From Tragulus kanchil (Eukaryota; Chordata; Mammalia; Artiodactyla; Tragulidae), in the NCBI GenBank assembly GCA_022376925.1, contig JAIOJX010000001.1, positions 2,761,501-2,825,500 of the forward strand: a stretch of 64,000 nucleotides of DNA. Direction: 5' to 3'. Position 1 is the stretch's first letter; each line of letters opens with the position of its first letter. This document shows, in pieces, positions 23,249 to 33,470 of the stretch. The translations under genes and the position numbers were made by a program. Under the pieces are notes generated by a model. The model was not told the origin of the DNA. It was given only the letters and a program-made list of their open reading frames with translations, and ran no database searches.

Positions 23249-25456
23249 TTCTTACTGACAGTTCTTTGTGGATGTTAAGCATTTATTTGCAAGTCCTTTT
23301 AAAACTTATAGTATTTCTTTGGGACTGTAACCTCACATTCGTTGAATTCATTTCCTTTTTTTTCAAGATTGCTTCTGCAGTCTTAGAATTTACTTGCTGC
23401 AAGTTTATGGTAAATAGGAAAAACAATATTACAAATAGGAAAAATAATCAATTATAAATAGGGAAAATAATAGTTATTCTGTCTGCTTTTCTTTTCTTTT
23501 CCTGTTTCTTTCTCTTTTTTTTTTCTTTCTGTCTGCTTTTCTTATCCATTTTAGTTCTTGCTGAATTGTGTTTTATTTGATCAGTCCCCAGTTGAGGACC
23601 AGTTTTTATGTTGGCTGCTTGAGCTATCCAGGAGGATACCAAGGGTCTAATTTTTGAGCCAGTGGTTGGCGAGATACAAATCTTGGTTTATCAGCTATTT
23701 CTGCTACTTCTACCACTTTGGCAATACCTCAGTTACGAAACTGAGCTGCTGTTGTCATCAGAGCATATTGAAAGTCATTATGCATAGACAGGAAGCCCCT
23801 GCCTCACCTCATGATTTCCTGTCATGATCTAACTTCACTACACTGCCACATACTCAATACTATTAGTTCATGTTGCCCCCATAGGCATTGAACTTCTGGC
23901 TGCCTCTGTGTGTTTCTTAGTAGGTAAGTGACCTTAGTCTCCTCTGTTACTAAGTTTCTCTTTTTTTGTTTCAGCTCTATGAACATATTTCTCTTTCTCT
24001 TTTATTTACTATTTTAAGCAATTGTGATTGTGTTTTTATTTTAAAAGTATATTGTATGATTTAGGCGTCACTGCTATATTTTATGTTTGAAGCTGAGACA
24101 AGATATTTTTCTCATGTGAACCTACAGTACTCATTTGACATGATGATCCCTTGGAATTTTTAGATGACTTGTTCAATTGCTAAGTCATGGCTGACTTGTG
24201 ACCTCATGGGCTGCAGTGTGCCAGACATCCTGGTCTTCACTCTCTCTTCACCGTCTCCTGGAGTTTGCTCAAATTCATGTCCATTCGGAGGTCCACTAAT
24301 TTTCTTTTCAAATAATGACTACTCACTGTTTGAGACCATGATTATAAAGAGTTCTTACTGACAGTTCTTTGTGGATGTTAAGCATTTATTTGCAAGTCCT
24401 TTTAAAACTTATAGTATTTCTTTGGGACTGTAACCTCACATTCGTTGAATTCATTTCCTTTTTTTTCAAGATTGCTTCTGCAGTCTTAGAATTTACTTGC
24501 TGCAAGTTTATGGTAAATAGGAAAAACAATATTACAAATAGGAAAAATAATCAATTATAAATAGGGAAAATAATAGTTATTCTGTCTGCTTTTCTTTTCT
24601 TTTCCTGTTTCTTTCTCTTTTTTTTTTCTTTCTGTCTGCTTTTCTTATCCATTTTAGTTCTTGCTGAATTGTGTTTTATTTGATCAGTCCCCAGTTGAGG
24701 ACCAGTTTTTATGTTGGCTGCTTGAGCTATCCAGGAGGATACCAAGGGTCTAATTTTTGAGCCAGTGGTTGGCGAGATACAAATCTTGGTTTATCAGCTA
24801 TTTCTGCTACTTCTACCACTTTGGCAATACCTCAGTTACGAAACTGAGCTGCTGTTGTCATCAGAGCATATTGAAAGTCATTATGCATAGACAGGAAGCC
24901 CCTGCCTCACCTCATGATTTCCTGTCATGATCTAACTTCACTACACTGCCACATACTCAATACTATTAGTTCATGTTGCCCCCATAGGCATTGAACTTCT
25001 GGCTGCCTCTGTGTGTTTCTTAGTAGGTAAGTGACCTTAGTCTCCTCTGTTACTAAGTTTCTCTTTTTTTGTTTCAGCTCTATGAACATATTTCTCTTTC
25101 TCTTTTATTTACTATTTTAAGCAATTGTGATTGTGTTTTTATTTTAAAAGTATATTGTATGATTTAGGCGTCACTGCTATATTTTATGTTTGAAGCTGAG
25201 ACAAGATATTTTTCTCATGTGAACCTACAGTACTCATTTGACATGATGATCCCTTGGAATTTTTAGATGACTTGTTCAATTGCTAAGTCATGGCTGACTT
25301 GTGACCTCATGGGCTGCAGTGTGCCAGACATCCTGGTCTTCACTCTCTCTTCACCGTCTCCTGGAGTTTGCTCAAATTCATGTCCATTCGGAGGTCCACT
25401 AATTTTCTTTTCAAATAATGACTACTCACTGTTTGAGACCATGATTATAAAGAGTT
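23249..25456. repeat. Direct tandem duplication 8 (unit 1103 bp)
   Basis: Copy 1 is 23249-24351 and copy 2 is 24352-25456. The junction is clean ('agagttcttactgac' against 'agagttctcattaat' after copy 2). Content is mostly unassigned sequence with a CT-rich run at 23490-23540 and a Bov-A2 fragment. Confidence 0.95.
24166..24296 (-). mobile_element. Bov-A2 fragment (also at 25269-25399 and 26353-26483)
   Basis: It has the blocks 'tgacctcatgggctgcagtgtgcc' and 'tcctggagtttgctcaaattcatgtccatt', from the Bov-A unit only. It appears three times because duplications 8 and 9 overlap here. Confidence 0.8.
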
Positions 25457-25775
25457 CTCATTAATTTTCCATGCTTAATCTATAATCATAGATTGAAACA
25501 TTCATAAAGCAGTATATGAGTATCACTTTCAGTTGTGAAGCAGTTGAGGCATGGATTCACTCAGGTTGGGTAATGCAAGTGGATATTTTTGACTATGAAG
25601 GCAAGACCATTGGACTTGCCTAAAACTGAGGCCCCAGACTGATAGTGAAGAAATTTTTGTAGGACAGGTGCACAGTGATGGTTACCTCAGCAGGAGAATC
25701 TTTCTGTGATGCCAGAAGGAAAGAGAGAATAGGAGTGTGAAAAAAAAGCCATAGTCATCAGGTTCATGTTGGGAG
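25457..25775. other. Unassigned sequence (repeated at 26541-26860)
   Basis: Less AT-rich than its surroundings, but no gene or repeat recognised. Confidence 0.4.
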
Positions 25776-25779
25776 AATG

Positions 25780-26185
25780 GCAATCCTCATCTTGTTCCTG
25801 ATCTTACAGGAAATGCCTTCAGTTTTTTACACTGTGTAGGATGTTTGCAATGGGTTGGTCATATGAGGCCTTTAATATGTTGAGGTATATTCCTTCTGAT
25901 TTCCCAGGTGGTGCTGGTGGTAAAGAACCCACTTGCCGATGCAAGAGACATAAGAGACACAAGTTCGATCCCTGGATTGGGGTGATCCCCTGGAGAAGGG
26001 CATGGCGACCCACTCCAGTATTCTTGCCTGGAGAATCCCATGAACAGAGGAGCCTGGCGGGCTACAGTCCACAGGGTCACAAAAGAGTCGGACTTGACTA
26101 TGGCGACAGCACGGCACACACGTTCTTTCTAGGCTGGCTTTCTGGAGAATTCTTATCATAAATAGATGTTGAATTTTATCAAAGA
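25780..26185 (-). mobile_element. Old LINE-1 ORF2 fragment split by a SINE
   Basis: The left part (25780-25900) reads 'catcttgttcctgatcttacagg' and 'atatgttgaggtatattcc'. The right part (26124-26185) reads 'ttatcataaatagatgttgaatttt'. These are adjacent in L1 ORF2 (minus strand). The SINE at 25902-26122 separates them. It is repeated at 26864-27296. Confidence 0.75.
25902..26122 (+). mobile_element. Bov-tA type SINE (duplicate at 26986-27206)
   Basis: Head 'ttcccaggtggtgctgg', B box 'gttcgatccctgg', body 'tggagaagggcatggcgaccc' and 'aaaagagtcggacttgac'. It is full length and among the better preserved Bov-tA copies here. Confidence 0.94.
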
Positions 26186-26985
26186 TTTCTTTTTCTGTTG
26201 AGGTCAGATTCATCCCAGAATGATTTTTTTTATTTTAAAGTATATTGTATGATTTAGCTGCTATATTTTATGTTTGAAGCTGAGACAAGATATTTTTCTC
26301 ATGTGAACCTACAGTACTCATTTGACATGATGATCCCTTGGAATTTTTAGATGACTTGTTCAATTGCTAAGTCATGGCTGACTTGTGACCTCATGGGCTG
26401 CAGTGTGCCAGACATCCTGGTCTTCACTCTCTCTTCACCGTCTCCTGGAGTTTGCTCAAATTCATGTCCATTCGGAGGTCCACTAATTTTCTTTTCAAAT
26501 AATGACTACTCACTGTTTGAGACCATGATTATAAAGAGTTCTCATTAATTTTCCATGCTTAATCTATAATCATAGATTGAAACATTCATAAAGCAGTATA
26601 TGAGTATCACTTTCAGTTGTGAAGCAGTTGAGGCATGGATTCACTCAGGTTGGGTAATGCAAGTGGATATTTTTGACTATGAAGGCAAGACCATTGGACT
26701 TGCCTAAAACTGAGGCCCCAGACTGATAGTGAAGAAATTTTTGTAGGACAGGTGCACAGTGATGGTTACCTCAGCAGGAGAATCTTTCTGTGATGCCAGA
26801 AGGAAAGAGAGAATAGGAGTGTGAAAAAAAAGCCATAGTCATCAGGTTCATGTTGGGAGAATGGCAATCCTCATCTTGTTCCTGATCTTACAGGAAATGC
26901 CTTCAGTTTTTTACACTGTGTAGGATGTTTGCAATGGGTTGGTCATATGAGGCCTTTAATATGTTGAGGTATATTCCTTCTGATT

Positions 26986-27206
26986 TCCCAGGTGGTGCTG
27001 GTGGTAAAGAACCCACTTGCCGATGCAAGAGACATAAGAGACACAAGTTCGATCCCTGGATTGGGGTGATCCCCTGGAGAAGGGCATGGCGACCCACTCC
27101 AGTATTCTTGCCTGGAGAATCCCATGAACAGAGGAGCCTGGCGGGCTACAGTCCACAGGGTCACAAAAGAGTCGGACTTGACTATGGCGACAGCACGGCA
27201 CACACG
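26986..27206 (+). mobile_element. Bov-tA type SINE, duplicate of 25902-26122
   Basis: Same sequence and L1 flanks as the copy 1084 bp upstream, so it is part of tandem duplication 9. Confidence 0.94.
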
Positions 27207-27296
27207 TTCTTTCTAGGCTGGCTTTCTGGAGAATTCTTATCATAAATAGATGTTGAATTTTATCAAAAGATTTCTCTGTGTCTGTTGAGGTCAGAC

Positions 27297-27629
27297 TTGC
27301 TGCCCCATCCCAGGCCCACAATTGGTTGGGAGCGTATCTAGTGACCATAGGAGGCGACTGCACGGTAAAAACTCAAAGAAGTGACACGTCAGTGCACACC
27401 GACTCGTAGGCTCCAGCTGATGCCAATTCATTGCCTGCCCTGACTGAAAACATGGTATGTGTCTGGATACCATCAGGGGGCTGAACCAGCCCCCGTGAGG
27501 CTGCTGTGGAGGGGGAGGGGGCCATACCCCTACCTGACTGCTCCCAGAGAAGCCAAACGAGTGACCTAGCAGCAGAGTGCAGGCCACCTCTAGAGAGAAG
27601 CAAGGTGGGAACCCGCTGGAATCCACTGG
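27297..27629. other. GC-richer unassigned segment upstream of the ALYREF copy (repeated at 28391-28723)
   Basis: It lies between an L1 fragment and the recognisable ALYREF reading. It may be the 5' UTR or glycine-arginine-rich start of the retrocopy after heavy decay, or a separate insertion. I cannot decide from sequence alone. Confidence 0.4.
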
Positions 27630-28330
27630 ACATTGTCCATGACAAACTGCTGCTTTTGGACTGAACAAAGGTGGGCCCAGCAGAATTTGCCAGGCATCGC
27701 TGGCTGTCGCACTGCTGTATCTGGAGTGACCCGAGGGGTCCGCTGGAACCTCCTGGGCACCAGCCCTGGTTTGGTGGAATGTAAGCTACTGTAAGAGTGA
27801 ACCTAGGTGACAGACCTATCCAGAATCAGCAGGCCATCCCCCTCACCCACCAGATGGTGGCAGTAGGAACTGGCCCTGTAGCAGGCCAGAATAATTTCCT
27901 GACAAATGGTGACGTGACCTTTTGGACAGAGATTTTAAGGTGGTGCTGTTGTGAAGACTGGTGGAAAATTGCTGGTGTCAAACCTAGATTTTGGAGTGTC
28001 CGATGGCTAGTATTCAAAAACTCTTTGCTGAGTTTGGAACCCTACAGAAGATGGCTGTGCATTATCACCCATCCGCTCACAGTTTACAAAAGGCTGAAGT
28101 GCACTTTGAGTGGAATGCAGATGCACTAAAAGTTATGAAATGGTACAGTGGGGTCCCTTTGGATGCTTGTCACCTCACAGATTGACACGAAGCCCATATC
28201 TGTGCTGAATGTAAACAGAGCTGGATGAGTAGAAACCGTGCTTGAGAGAACTCAGTGGCATTGGTGGCACCCGTGTTACCAAGTCCTATCTCTTACTGTT
28301 CACCATTGCACCAATAAGTCAAGACAAGAG
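27630..28330 (+). pseudogene. ALYREF: ALYREF retropseudogene, first (truncated) copy
   Basis: Same reading as the second copy (28724 onward) but cut off at 28330 by the tandem junction. The RRM part is recognisable: [12 protein letters not shown], then a frameshift, then [16 protein letters not shown] and [16 protein letters not shown]. It has no independent 3' end. I regard it as an assembly duplicate of the copy that follows. Confidence 0.8.
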
Positions 28331-28723
28331 TTATCATAAATAGATGTTGAATTTTATCAAAAGATTTCTCTGTGTCTGTTGAGGTCAGACTTGCTGCCCC
28401 ATCCCAGGCCCACAATTGGTTGGGAGCGTATCTAGTGACCATAGGAGGCGACTGCACGGTAAAAACTCAAAGAAGTGACACGTCAGTGCACACCGACTCG
28501 TAGGCTCCAGCTGATGCCAATTCATTGCCTGCCCTGACTGAAAACATGGTATGTGTCTGGATACCATCAGGGGGCTGAACCAGCCCCCGTGAGGCTGCTG
28601 TGGAGGGGGAGGGGGCCATACCCCTACCTGACTGCTCCCAGAGAAGCCAAACGAGTGACCTAGCAGCAGAGTGCAGGCCACCTCTAGAGAGAAGCAAGGT
28701 GGGAACCCGCTGGAATCCACTGG

Positions 28724-29995
28724 ACATTGTCCATGACAAACTGCTGCTTTTGGACTGAACAAAGGTGGGCCCAGCAGAATTTGCCAGGCATCGCTGGCTG
28801 TCGCACTGCTGTATCTGGAGTGACCCGAGGGGTCCGCTGGAACCTCCTGGGCACCAGCCCTGGTTTGGTGGAATGTAAGCTACTGTAAGAGTGAACCTAG
28901 GTGACAGACCTATCCAGAATCAGCAGGCCATCCCCCTCACCCACCAGATGGTGGCAGTAGGAACTGGCCCTGTAGCAGGCCAGAATAATTTCCTGACAAA
29001 TGGTGACGTGACCTTTTGGACAGAGATTTTAAGGTGGTGCTGTTGTGAAGACTGGTGGAAAATTGCTGGTGTCAAACCTAGATTTTGGAGTGTCCGATGG
29101 CTAGTATTCAAAAACTCTTTGCTGAGTTTGGAACCCTACAGAAGATGGCTGTGCATTATCACCCATCCGCTCACAGTTTACAAAAGGCTGAAGTGCACTT
29201 TGAGTGGAATGCAGATGCACTAAAAGTTATGAAATGGTACAGTGGGGTCCCTTTGGATGCTTGTCACCTCACAGATTGACACGAAGCCCATATCTGTGCT
29301 GAATGTAAACAGAGCTGGATGAGTAGAAACCGTGCTTGGAGAGAACTCAGTGGCATTGGTGGCACCCGTGTTACCAAGTCCTATCTCTTACTGTTCACCA
29401 TTGCACCAATAAGTCAAGACAAGAGTTGTGGCCTTATTCCAAAAGCCAGCAGACCAAGAAGATGGTTGACTAGCACCCCAAAGAGCCATCTTGTGGGGTT
29501 TAGGTGCTTTTTTAAAAAATAAATAGAACAAAGAGGGGGAGGGGAGGTGGTAAAGTAGGGAAGGTGATGAGTTGCTGAAGATATTTCCTCACTCCAGCTA
29601 GCCTCTGGAGAGGAGGTGTTAGTGTGTTCTTTTCTGTAGTTATCCACAGGTGTGCTTTGCCAGGATATTTCCTGTGAGCTTAAACAAAGGTATTTTAACT
29701 TTGCACTCAGGTATGGGAGGCAGAGTTCTTGGAGATGGGCCATAATGTATACTTCAAGCTATGGGCAACATTCCTTCAGTGACTACCTTGCAGTGAAAGC
29801 GGTAGAACACTAAGGTTCAAGTAGAAGAAATGGACTCAGATTTGTTCTTCCGTATTACGCCCAGGGCAGAGGCAGATGCAGATGCATTGTTGGGAATTCA
29901 AAGCAGCAACTTTCTACAGAGGAGTTAGATCCCTAGCTGGACACGTGAAATGCAACAACGGACACAGTTAAACAGACTGGCGAATCTGTGTGTGG
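28724..29995 (+). pseudogene. ALYREF: ALYREF (THOC4) processed pseudogene, split by an insert
   Basis: ALYREF is the TREX adaptor that hands mRNA to the export receptor. No intron is visible. Reading order: a decayed N-terminal part with RPIQNQQAI (about 28910), PDKW then a stop and RDLLD (about 28993-29026), the RRM RNP2 region [15 protein letters not shown] (29053-29098), a stop/frameshift, [11 protein letters not shown] to GVPLD (29106-29263), LVTSQIDT and VNRAG (29262-29320), then NSKQQLSTEELD (29895-29930) followed by stops at 29934 and 29943. The last piece is the ALYREF C-terminus, so about 490 bp near 29375-29865 is foreign sequence in place of the RGG-rich tail. There are several stops and frameshifts, so it is not functional. 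A 3' UTR may continue to about 30230. The precise 5' start is uncertain. Confidence 0.85.
29375..29865. other. Insert of unknown origin inside the ALYREF pseudogene
   Basis: The ALYREF reading is lost after 'ggcacccgtg' (about 29370) and resumes at 'cagggcagaggcagatgc' (about 29862). The sequence between has an A-rich spot at 29511-29527 but no tRNA head or L1 signature that I can see. An unnamed LTR or other repeat is possible. Confidence 0.5.
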
Positions 29996-30246
29996 GGCAG
30001 GACCCAGATGTCTCCATGGTACTCCCTGGTGGGAGGGTGTGACATCCTGCAACTTTTTGGCCAATGATGGATTTGTTTCTTTTATATTTTAAAATGAGAT
30101 TTAAAATTGGTAGTAAAGCCTTCTTTTTTGCGTTACCTTTTCTTTTTCTTTTTTTAAATTCCAAAACAGACTTGTTTTATACCAAGTTATTTTTGGAGTA
30201 AATTTTACTGGTTGCTGTTGTGCCAAAGATGACCTTTGCCACGATG
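29996..30246 (+). other. Possible ALYREF-copy 3' UTR
   Basis: It follows the pseudogene C-terminus without a visible break and ends before a SINE. No poly-A tail is visible at its end. The assignment is by position only. Confidence 0.35.
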
Positions 30247-30248
30247 GA

Positions 30249-30467
30249 ATGTGTGCTCAGTCGCTTCAATCTTGCCCGACTCTGCAGCCCCATGGACGGT
30301 AGCCCGCCAGGCTCCTCTGTCCATGGAAATCTCTAGGCAAGAAGACTGGAGTGGGTTGCCATTTCTTCCTCTAGGGAATCTTTCCCACCCAGGGATCAAA
30401 CCCACATCGCTTACATCTCCTGCATTGGCAGGAGGTTTCTTTGCCACTGCCTAAAGCCGGGAAGTCC
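30249..30467 (-). mobile_element. Bov-tA type SINE
   Basis: It has 'tgtgtgctcagtcgcttcaatc' (tail side), 'ctggagtgggttgccatttc' and the antisense head near 30450-30467 ('taaagccgggaagtcc', diverged). It is full length. Confidence 0.92.
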
Positions 30468-30759
30468 ATAATACAATATAAATGTACGTAATTTTAAATT
30501 AACAATACATGGATCATACGCCATTGTTAAATGGGATTTATTCCACAGAGGCAAGGATTTTTCCACAAACCAATGTGATGCACTGCAGGCGGGCTGCGTG
30601 CACTGACCTGGCATGCATGTCCTGATTGGTGAGGTCTGTGCTTGCTCCATGTGTGTGGCCAAGGGGTGTATTATGTAGCCGACAGCTGAGTATGTGCTTC
30701 CGCCCTGACAGACCCGCAGATGAGCACTGTGGGTGCTCCCCAGCATCCCTATATGACCG
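30468..30759. other. Unassigned sequence
   Basis: No repeat or gene recognised. G+C rises towards the CpG-rich segment that follows. Confidence 0.4.
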
Positions 30760-31420
30760 CCACCGACCTCCGTGGTCACTTCCGCGGACTTTCTAGCCGG
30801 TCGGCAGGTGGCAGGCAAGTTCGTTTACTGCTGAAGAAAGCAGGGCTTCAAGTCCCTCCTCCGAACCGCTCCCGGAGCGCCGCGCTGCCAGCCACGAGCT
30901 CGTCGACTAGGTCTGGCCGGCGAAGGTGGCGCTGAGCCTGCTGGGGACACGAGCCGGCCGGGTTCCGTGCTGTCCCGGGCCTTCTGGCGCGAACGCTGCA
31001 AGGTGGACTTCTCGTGCCGTTGGTGGACGGCGGAAGGCGACGTGGTCCGTGCGAGAACTGCGTGGCCTCCAACCCGCAGAAGGCGCTCAAGCTGAAGCTC
31101 GTCCTTGAGAACACCTTCTTGAAGGGGTCCTTGTGCGGGAGGCATGTAGCAGGCCGGGGACCTTCTGGAGACCACGGCAGAGCCCCCCGTCTCCCGCGCC
31201 CCGCGCCGAAGCGGACGGCAAAGCCCCGGCGGAGCTGGCATTCTTCTCAGAGGAGGCCAGCCACGGACACAGCGGGACTGTGCCCCGGACCTCCAGCCCG
31301 CCGTGCCCGCTGGGCCACGGCGCTCCGAGCCGTCCTGTGTGGCTTCCACTCGACCAGACGGCCGCACGCCGCGGCCGCCACGGCCCAGCCCTCATCCGTG
31401 GGAGCAGCAGACAATCCATA
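30760..31420. other. CpG-rich segment
   Basis: This is the only stretch of the window with dense CpG and high G+C over more than 500 bp, between AT-rich flanks. It contains NotI-like and SacII-like CpG words near 31365-31380. The GATAD2-like reading inside it suggests a retrocopy of a GC-rich mRNA, not a promoter island, but a CpG island is not excluded. Confidence 0.7.
30940..31250 (+). pseudogene. GATAD2-like (p66) retropseudogene fragment
   Basis: GATAD2A/B are NuRD subunits with a GATA-type zinc finger. In one frame 30997-31023 reads CKVDFSCRW. After a 1-nt loss, 31050-31091 reads CENCVASNPQKALK and continues KLVLENTFLKG. The spacing, the order C..DF.CRW..CENC..N.KALK and the following Leu/Phe/Lys pattern fit the GATAD2 finger and its C-terminal flank. 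The first cysteine of the finger appears replaced by arginine, and the frameshift kills the frame. Both ends are too decayed to place. Another GATA-finger source is possible. Confidence 0.55.
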
Positions 31421-31499
31421 TGTTCTTTCTTCTCCTTGCATACTGGTGACCCATGAAGAACGTTCTTCACTTTCACCCGGCTGTATGGCTTTGCCTTGA

Positions 31500-31700
31500 T
31501 TGCTTACTTCAGGGCTCCCCAGCCTCCAGCCTGTGGACAAGTACCTATCCTTGGCATGTTAGGAACCCGCGCTGGCGGCACACCAGGAGGTAAGCCACCT
31601 GGGGAAAGCTAAGCTTCTTCGTTTGCATTTACAGCCACTCCCTAAACCACTCCCTATCTCTCCTGTTGTACCCAGAGGCCTGAGTCTCCTGTCAGATCTG
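31500..31700. mobile_element. Mammalian interspersed repeat, family not named
   Basis: The order 'gggctccccagcctccagcctgtgg', 'catgttaggaacccg', 'acaccaggaggtaagcc', 'tttacagccactccc' and 'cctgtcagatctg' matches a known medium-copy mammalian repeat that I recognise but cannot name safely. Confidence 0.55.
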
Positions 31701-31739
31701 TATGTGAAATGAGCTCAAATGTACGGTAGTTTGAGCATT

Positions 31740-32047
31740 TAAAAAAACAATCTTTAACTGGAGGATAATTACTTTACAATACTCTGTTGGTTTTGCTATG
31801 CATCAACATGAATGGGCCACAGGTGTATGTGTGTTCCCCCATCCTGAACCCCCTTCCCCCTCCCTCCCCACCCCATCCCTCTGGGTTGTCCCAGAGCACA
31901 GGCTTTGGGTGCCCTGTGTTATGCATTCAGCTTGCACTAGTGTCATCTGTTTTATACATGCTGCTGCACGTGTTTCAGTGGTGTTCTCTCTGATCACGCC
32001 ACCTTCGCCTTCTCCCCTGAGTCCACAAGTCTGTGCTTTACATCTGT
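31740..32047 (-). mobile_element. Ruminant LINE-1 3' end, with long diverged target duplication
   Basis: It starts with an A/T-rich end, then 'ggaggataattactttacaat', 'gcatcaacatgaatgggcc' and the C-rich 3' UTR, all in minus orientation. It is 5'-truncated to about 300 bp. Flanks at 31711-31739 and 32048-32076 share about 29 bp starting gagctcaaat with about five differences, which is consistent with a target-site duplication of some age. Confidence 0.85.
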
Positions 32048-32079
32048 GAGCTCAAATTTATGGTAGCTTGAACATTTCT

Positions 32080-32598
32080 TGGCATTGTTCTTCTTTGGAA
32101 CTGGAATGAAAACTGACATTTTCGGAGATTCACACAGGGAATGACATGATACAATTTGCATCTTCTAAGGTAATTCTGGCAGCAGAGAATGAATTAACTT
32201 TCAAGGAAAAGTACTTTTTTCCCCCAAAAGTAGATACGGAAGGAGGATTAGGTGATACAGAAATATTGAAGGAAATTTAGATTCATAAATTCATAAACGG
32301 TGACTCAGGCTATGGTGGTTTCAGGGGGTGATGGAGAAAAGTGAGTGGAGTAGAGAGATATTTACAAGATATTAATATCAGAGAGGACTGATCAAGACAT
32401 GGGAAAGTAGACCTGCCTCAGAAGGTTATTATGAGGCTTAGCTAATTTAATGCATACGGTGCTCAGAATACTGGCTGATACAGATCACATTTCGTTAGTT
32501 TTAAGAAGCACATTTTTCTCCCCATATTTTAATATTTCTGAAATCAGCACGAACTTTACCTCTCAGTAAGTATTGATACTATTATTTACTTAGCAGCA
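32080..32598. other. Mostly single-copy sequence with a MIR trace
   Basis: The 3' part of a MIR is visible at about 32410-32485 ('aggttattatgaggcttagc', 'tgctcagaatactggctg'). Nothing else is recognised. Confidence 0.45.
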
Positions 32599-32611
32599 CT
32601 TCTATTTTCTT

Positions 32612-32736
32612 GTGTGTATGTGCTCAGTCATGTCTGACTCTTGGCAACCCTGTGGACTGTAGCCTGTCAGACTTCTTTGTCCATGGAATTTTCCAGGCAA
32701 GAATATTGGAGTGGGTTGCCATTTCCTTCTCCAGGG
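32612..32736 (-). mobile_element. 5'-truncated Bov-tA SINE with perfect 12-bp target duplication
   Basis: Body blocks 'tgtgctcagtcatgtctgac' and 'tattggagtgggttgccatttcc' are present, but the tRNA head is missing. The flanks TTCTATTTTCTT at 32600-32611 and 32737-32748 are identical, so the truncation happened at insertion. Confidence 0.88.
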
Positions 32737-32749
32737 TTCTATTTTCTTA

Positions 32750-33335
32750 GTGGTATTTAAAATACTGCTGTGTCAAAATCGATGACATCTTAGACTGAAT
32801 AAAGTACACTGATATTTGTTGCTAACAATATTGTTTATTATTATTAATATTCTGACAAAGCTTAGCAGGAGCTAAGCTTAGGCACATAGAAATAACTAAT
32901 ACAAAACTGCCCAAAATAAGGGATATAATGGAATGGCAGAGAGTGTACAGAGAAATTACACCTAACTGTTGGGGAAAACTGACTTTCATTAGGGGAGTGC
33001 TTCTTAGAAGTGAGATAGAATCCCTTCCATTCCTACCACAGGGCTTGGTCCAGACTAAAATTGAGCATAAAAAAATTTTTTTTTAATTAAAAAGAACTAA
33101 GTATGAAAGTGTTGAGTTGACTATGAGAGACTTTAATTTCCTTGGGAGTCAATCAGTTCACCTGTACTTGTGGACACACAGCAAGCTAAACAGTTTGATG
33201 TAAGAGTGCTTCTTGTCTAAAGATTGAGTATCTCTTAATCCTGGAAGAAGATTAAGTCTATCATTTGTGCAGCTTCCTTTACACACTAAGCATAACTCTA
33301 GTTTTTTCACAAGAGTTTAATCCTAACAATCAGTA
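32750..33335. other. Single-copy AT-rich sequence, nothing recognised
   Basis: No gene or repeat signature seen. Confidence 0.4.
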
Positions 33336-33339
33336 AACT

Positions 33340-33470
33340 AAGTGACTGTATGACTAGATTTTGATGAAAACGAGGCTCTGAAACTTCAAGATCACACACG
33401 GTTTTTCTTATCCAGTGTGAACCTGAGTCTGCATGACTCCAGAATCTTTTCCCTACACCATGCTATATCT
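33340..33470 (-). mobile_element. MIR SINE, ancient
   Basis: Antisense MIR core: 'gaaaacgaggctctgaaac', then 'gatcacacacgg' and 'gaacctgagtctgcatgactcc', in the expected order. Confidence 0.7.

Larger units (their letters stand above)
25134..27285. repeat. Direct tandem duplication 9 (unit about 1084-1090 bp)
   Basis: Copy 1 is 25134-26223 and copy 2 is 26224-27285. Copy 2 lacks 6 bp near its start ('ttagctgct' for 'ttaggcgtcactgct'). Copy 1 is scrambled at its end (26185-26223). It overlaps copy 2 of duplication 8 and the start of duplication 10. Confidence 0.94.
27237..29425. repeat. Direct tandem duplication 10 (unit 1094/1095 bp)
   Basis: Copy 1 is 27237-28330 and copy 2 is 28331-29425. 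The copies differ by one G ('gtgcttgagag' at 28239 against 'gtgcttggagag'), and the junction is clean. It cuts the ALYREF retropseudogene in two, and only copy 2 continues into the 3' part. Confidence 0.95.

Noticed and set aside
25841..26161. Frames of 106-135 codons on both strands
   Set aside because: They are translations of a Bov-tA SINE. The same peptides arise from such SINEs anywhere in a ruminant genome.
27291..27668. Minus-strand frame of 125 codons (repeated at 28385-28762)
   Set aside because: It is antisense to the ALYREF retrocopy region, with no recognisable protein features. It is duplicated only through tandem duplication 10.
29996..30246. Separate pol II gene tail with polyadenylation signal
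   Set aside because: No upstream open gene exists, and the stretch is more simply the decayed 3' UTR of the ALYREF retrocopy.
30825..31367. Open frame of 180 codons on the minus strand in the CpG-rich segment
   Set aside because: It is antisense to the GATAD2-like reading, has low-complexity Arg/Ala/Gly/Ser composition and stays open because GC-rich sequence has few stops. No domain is visible.
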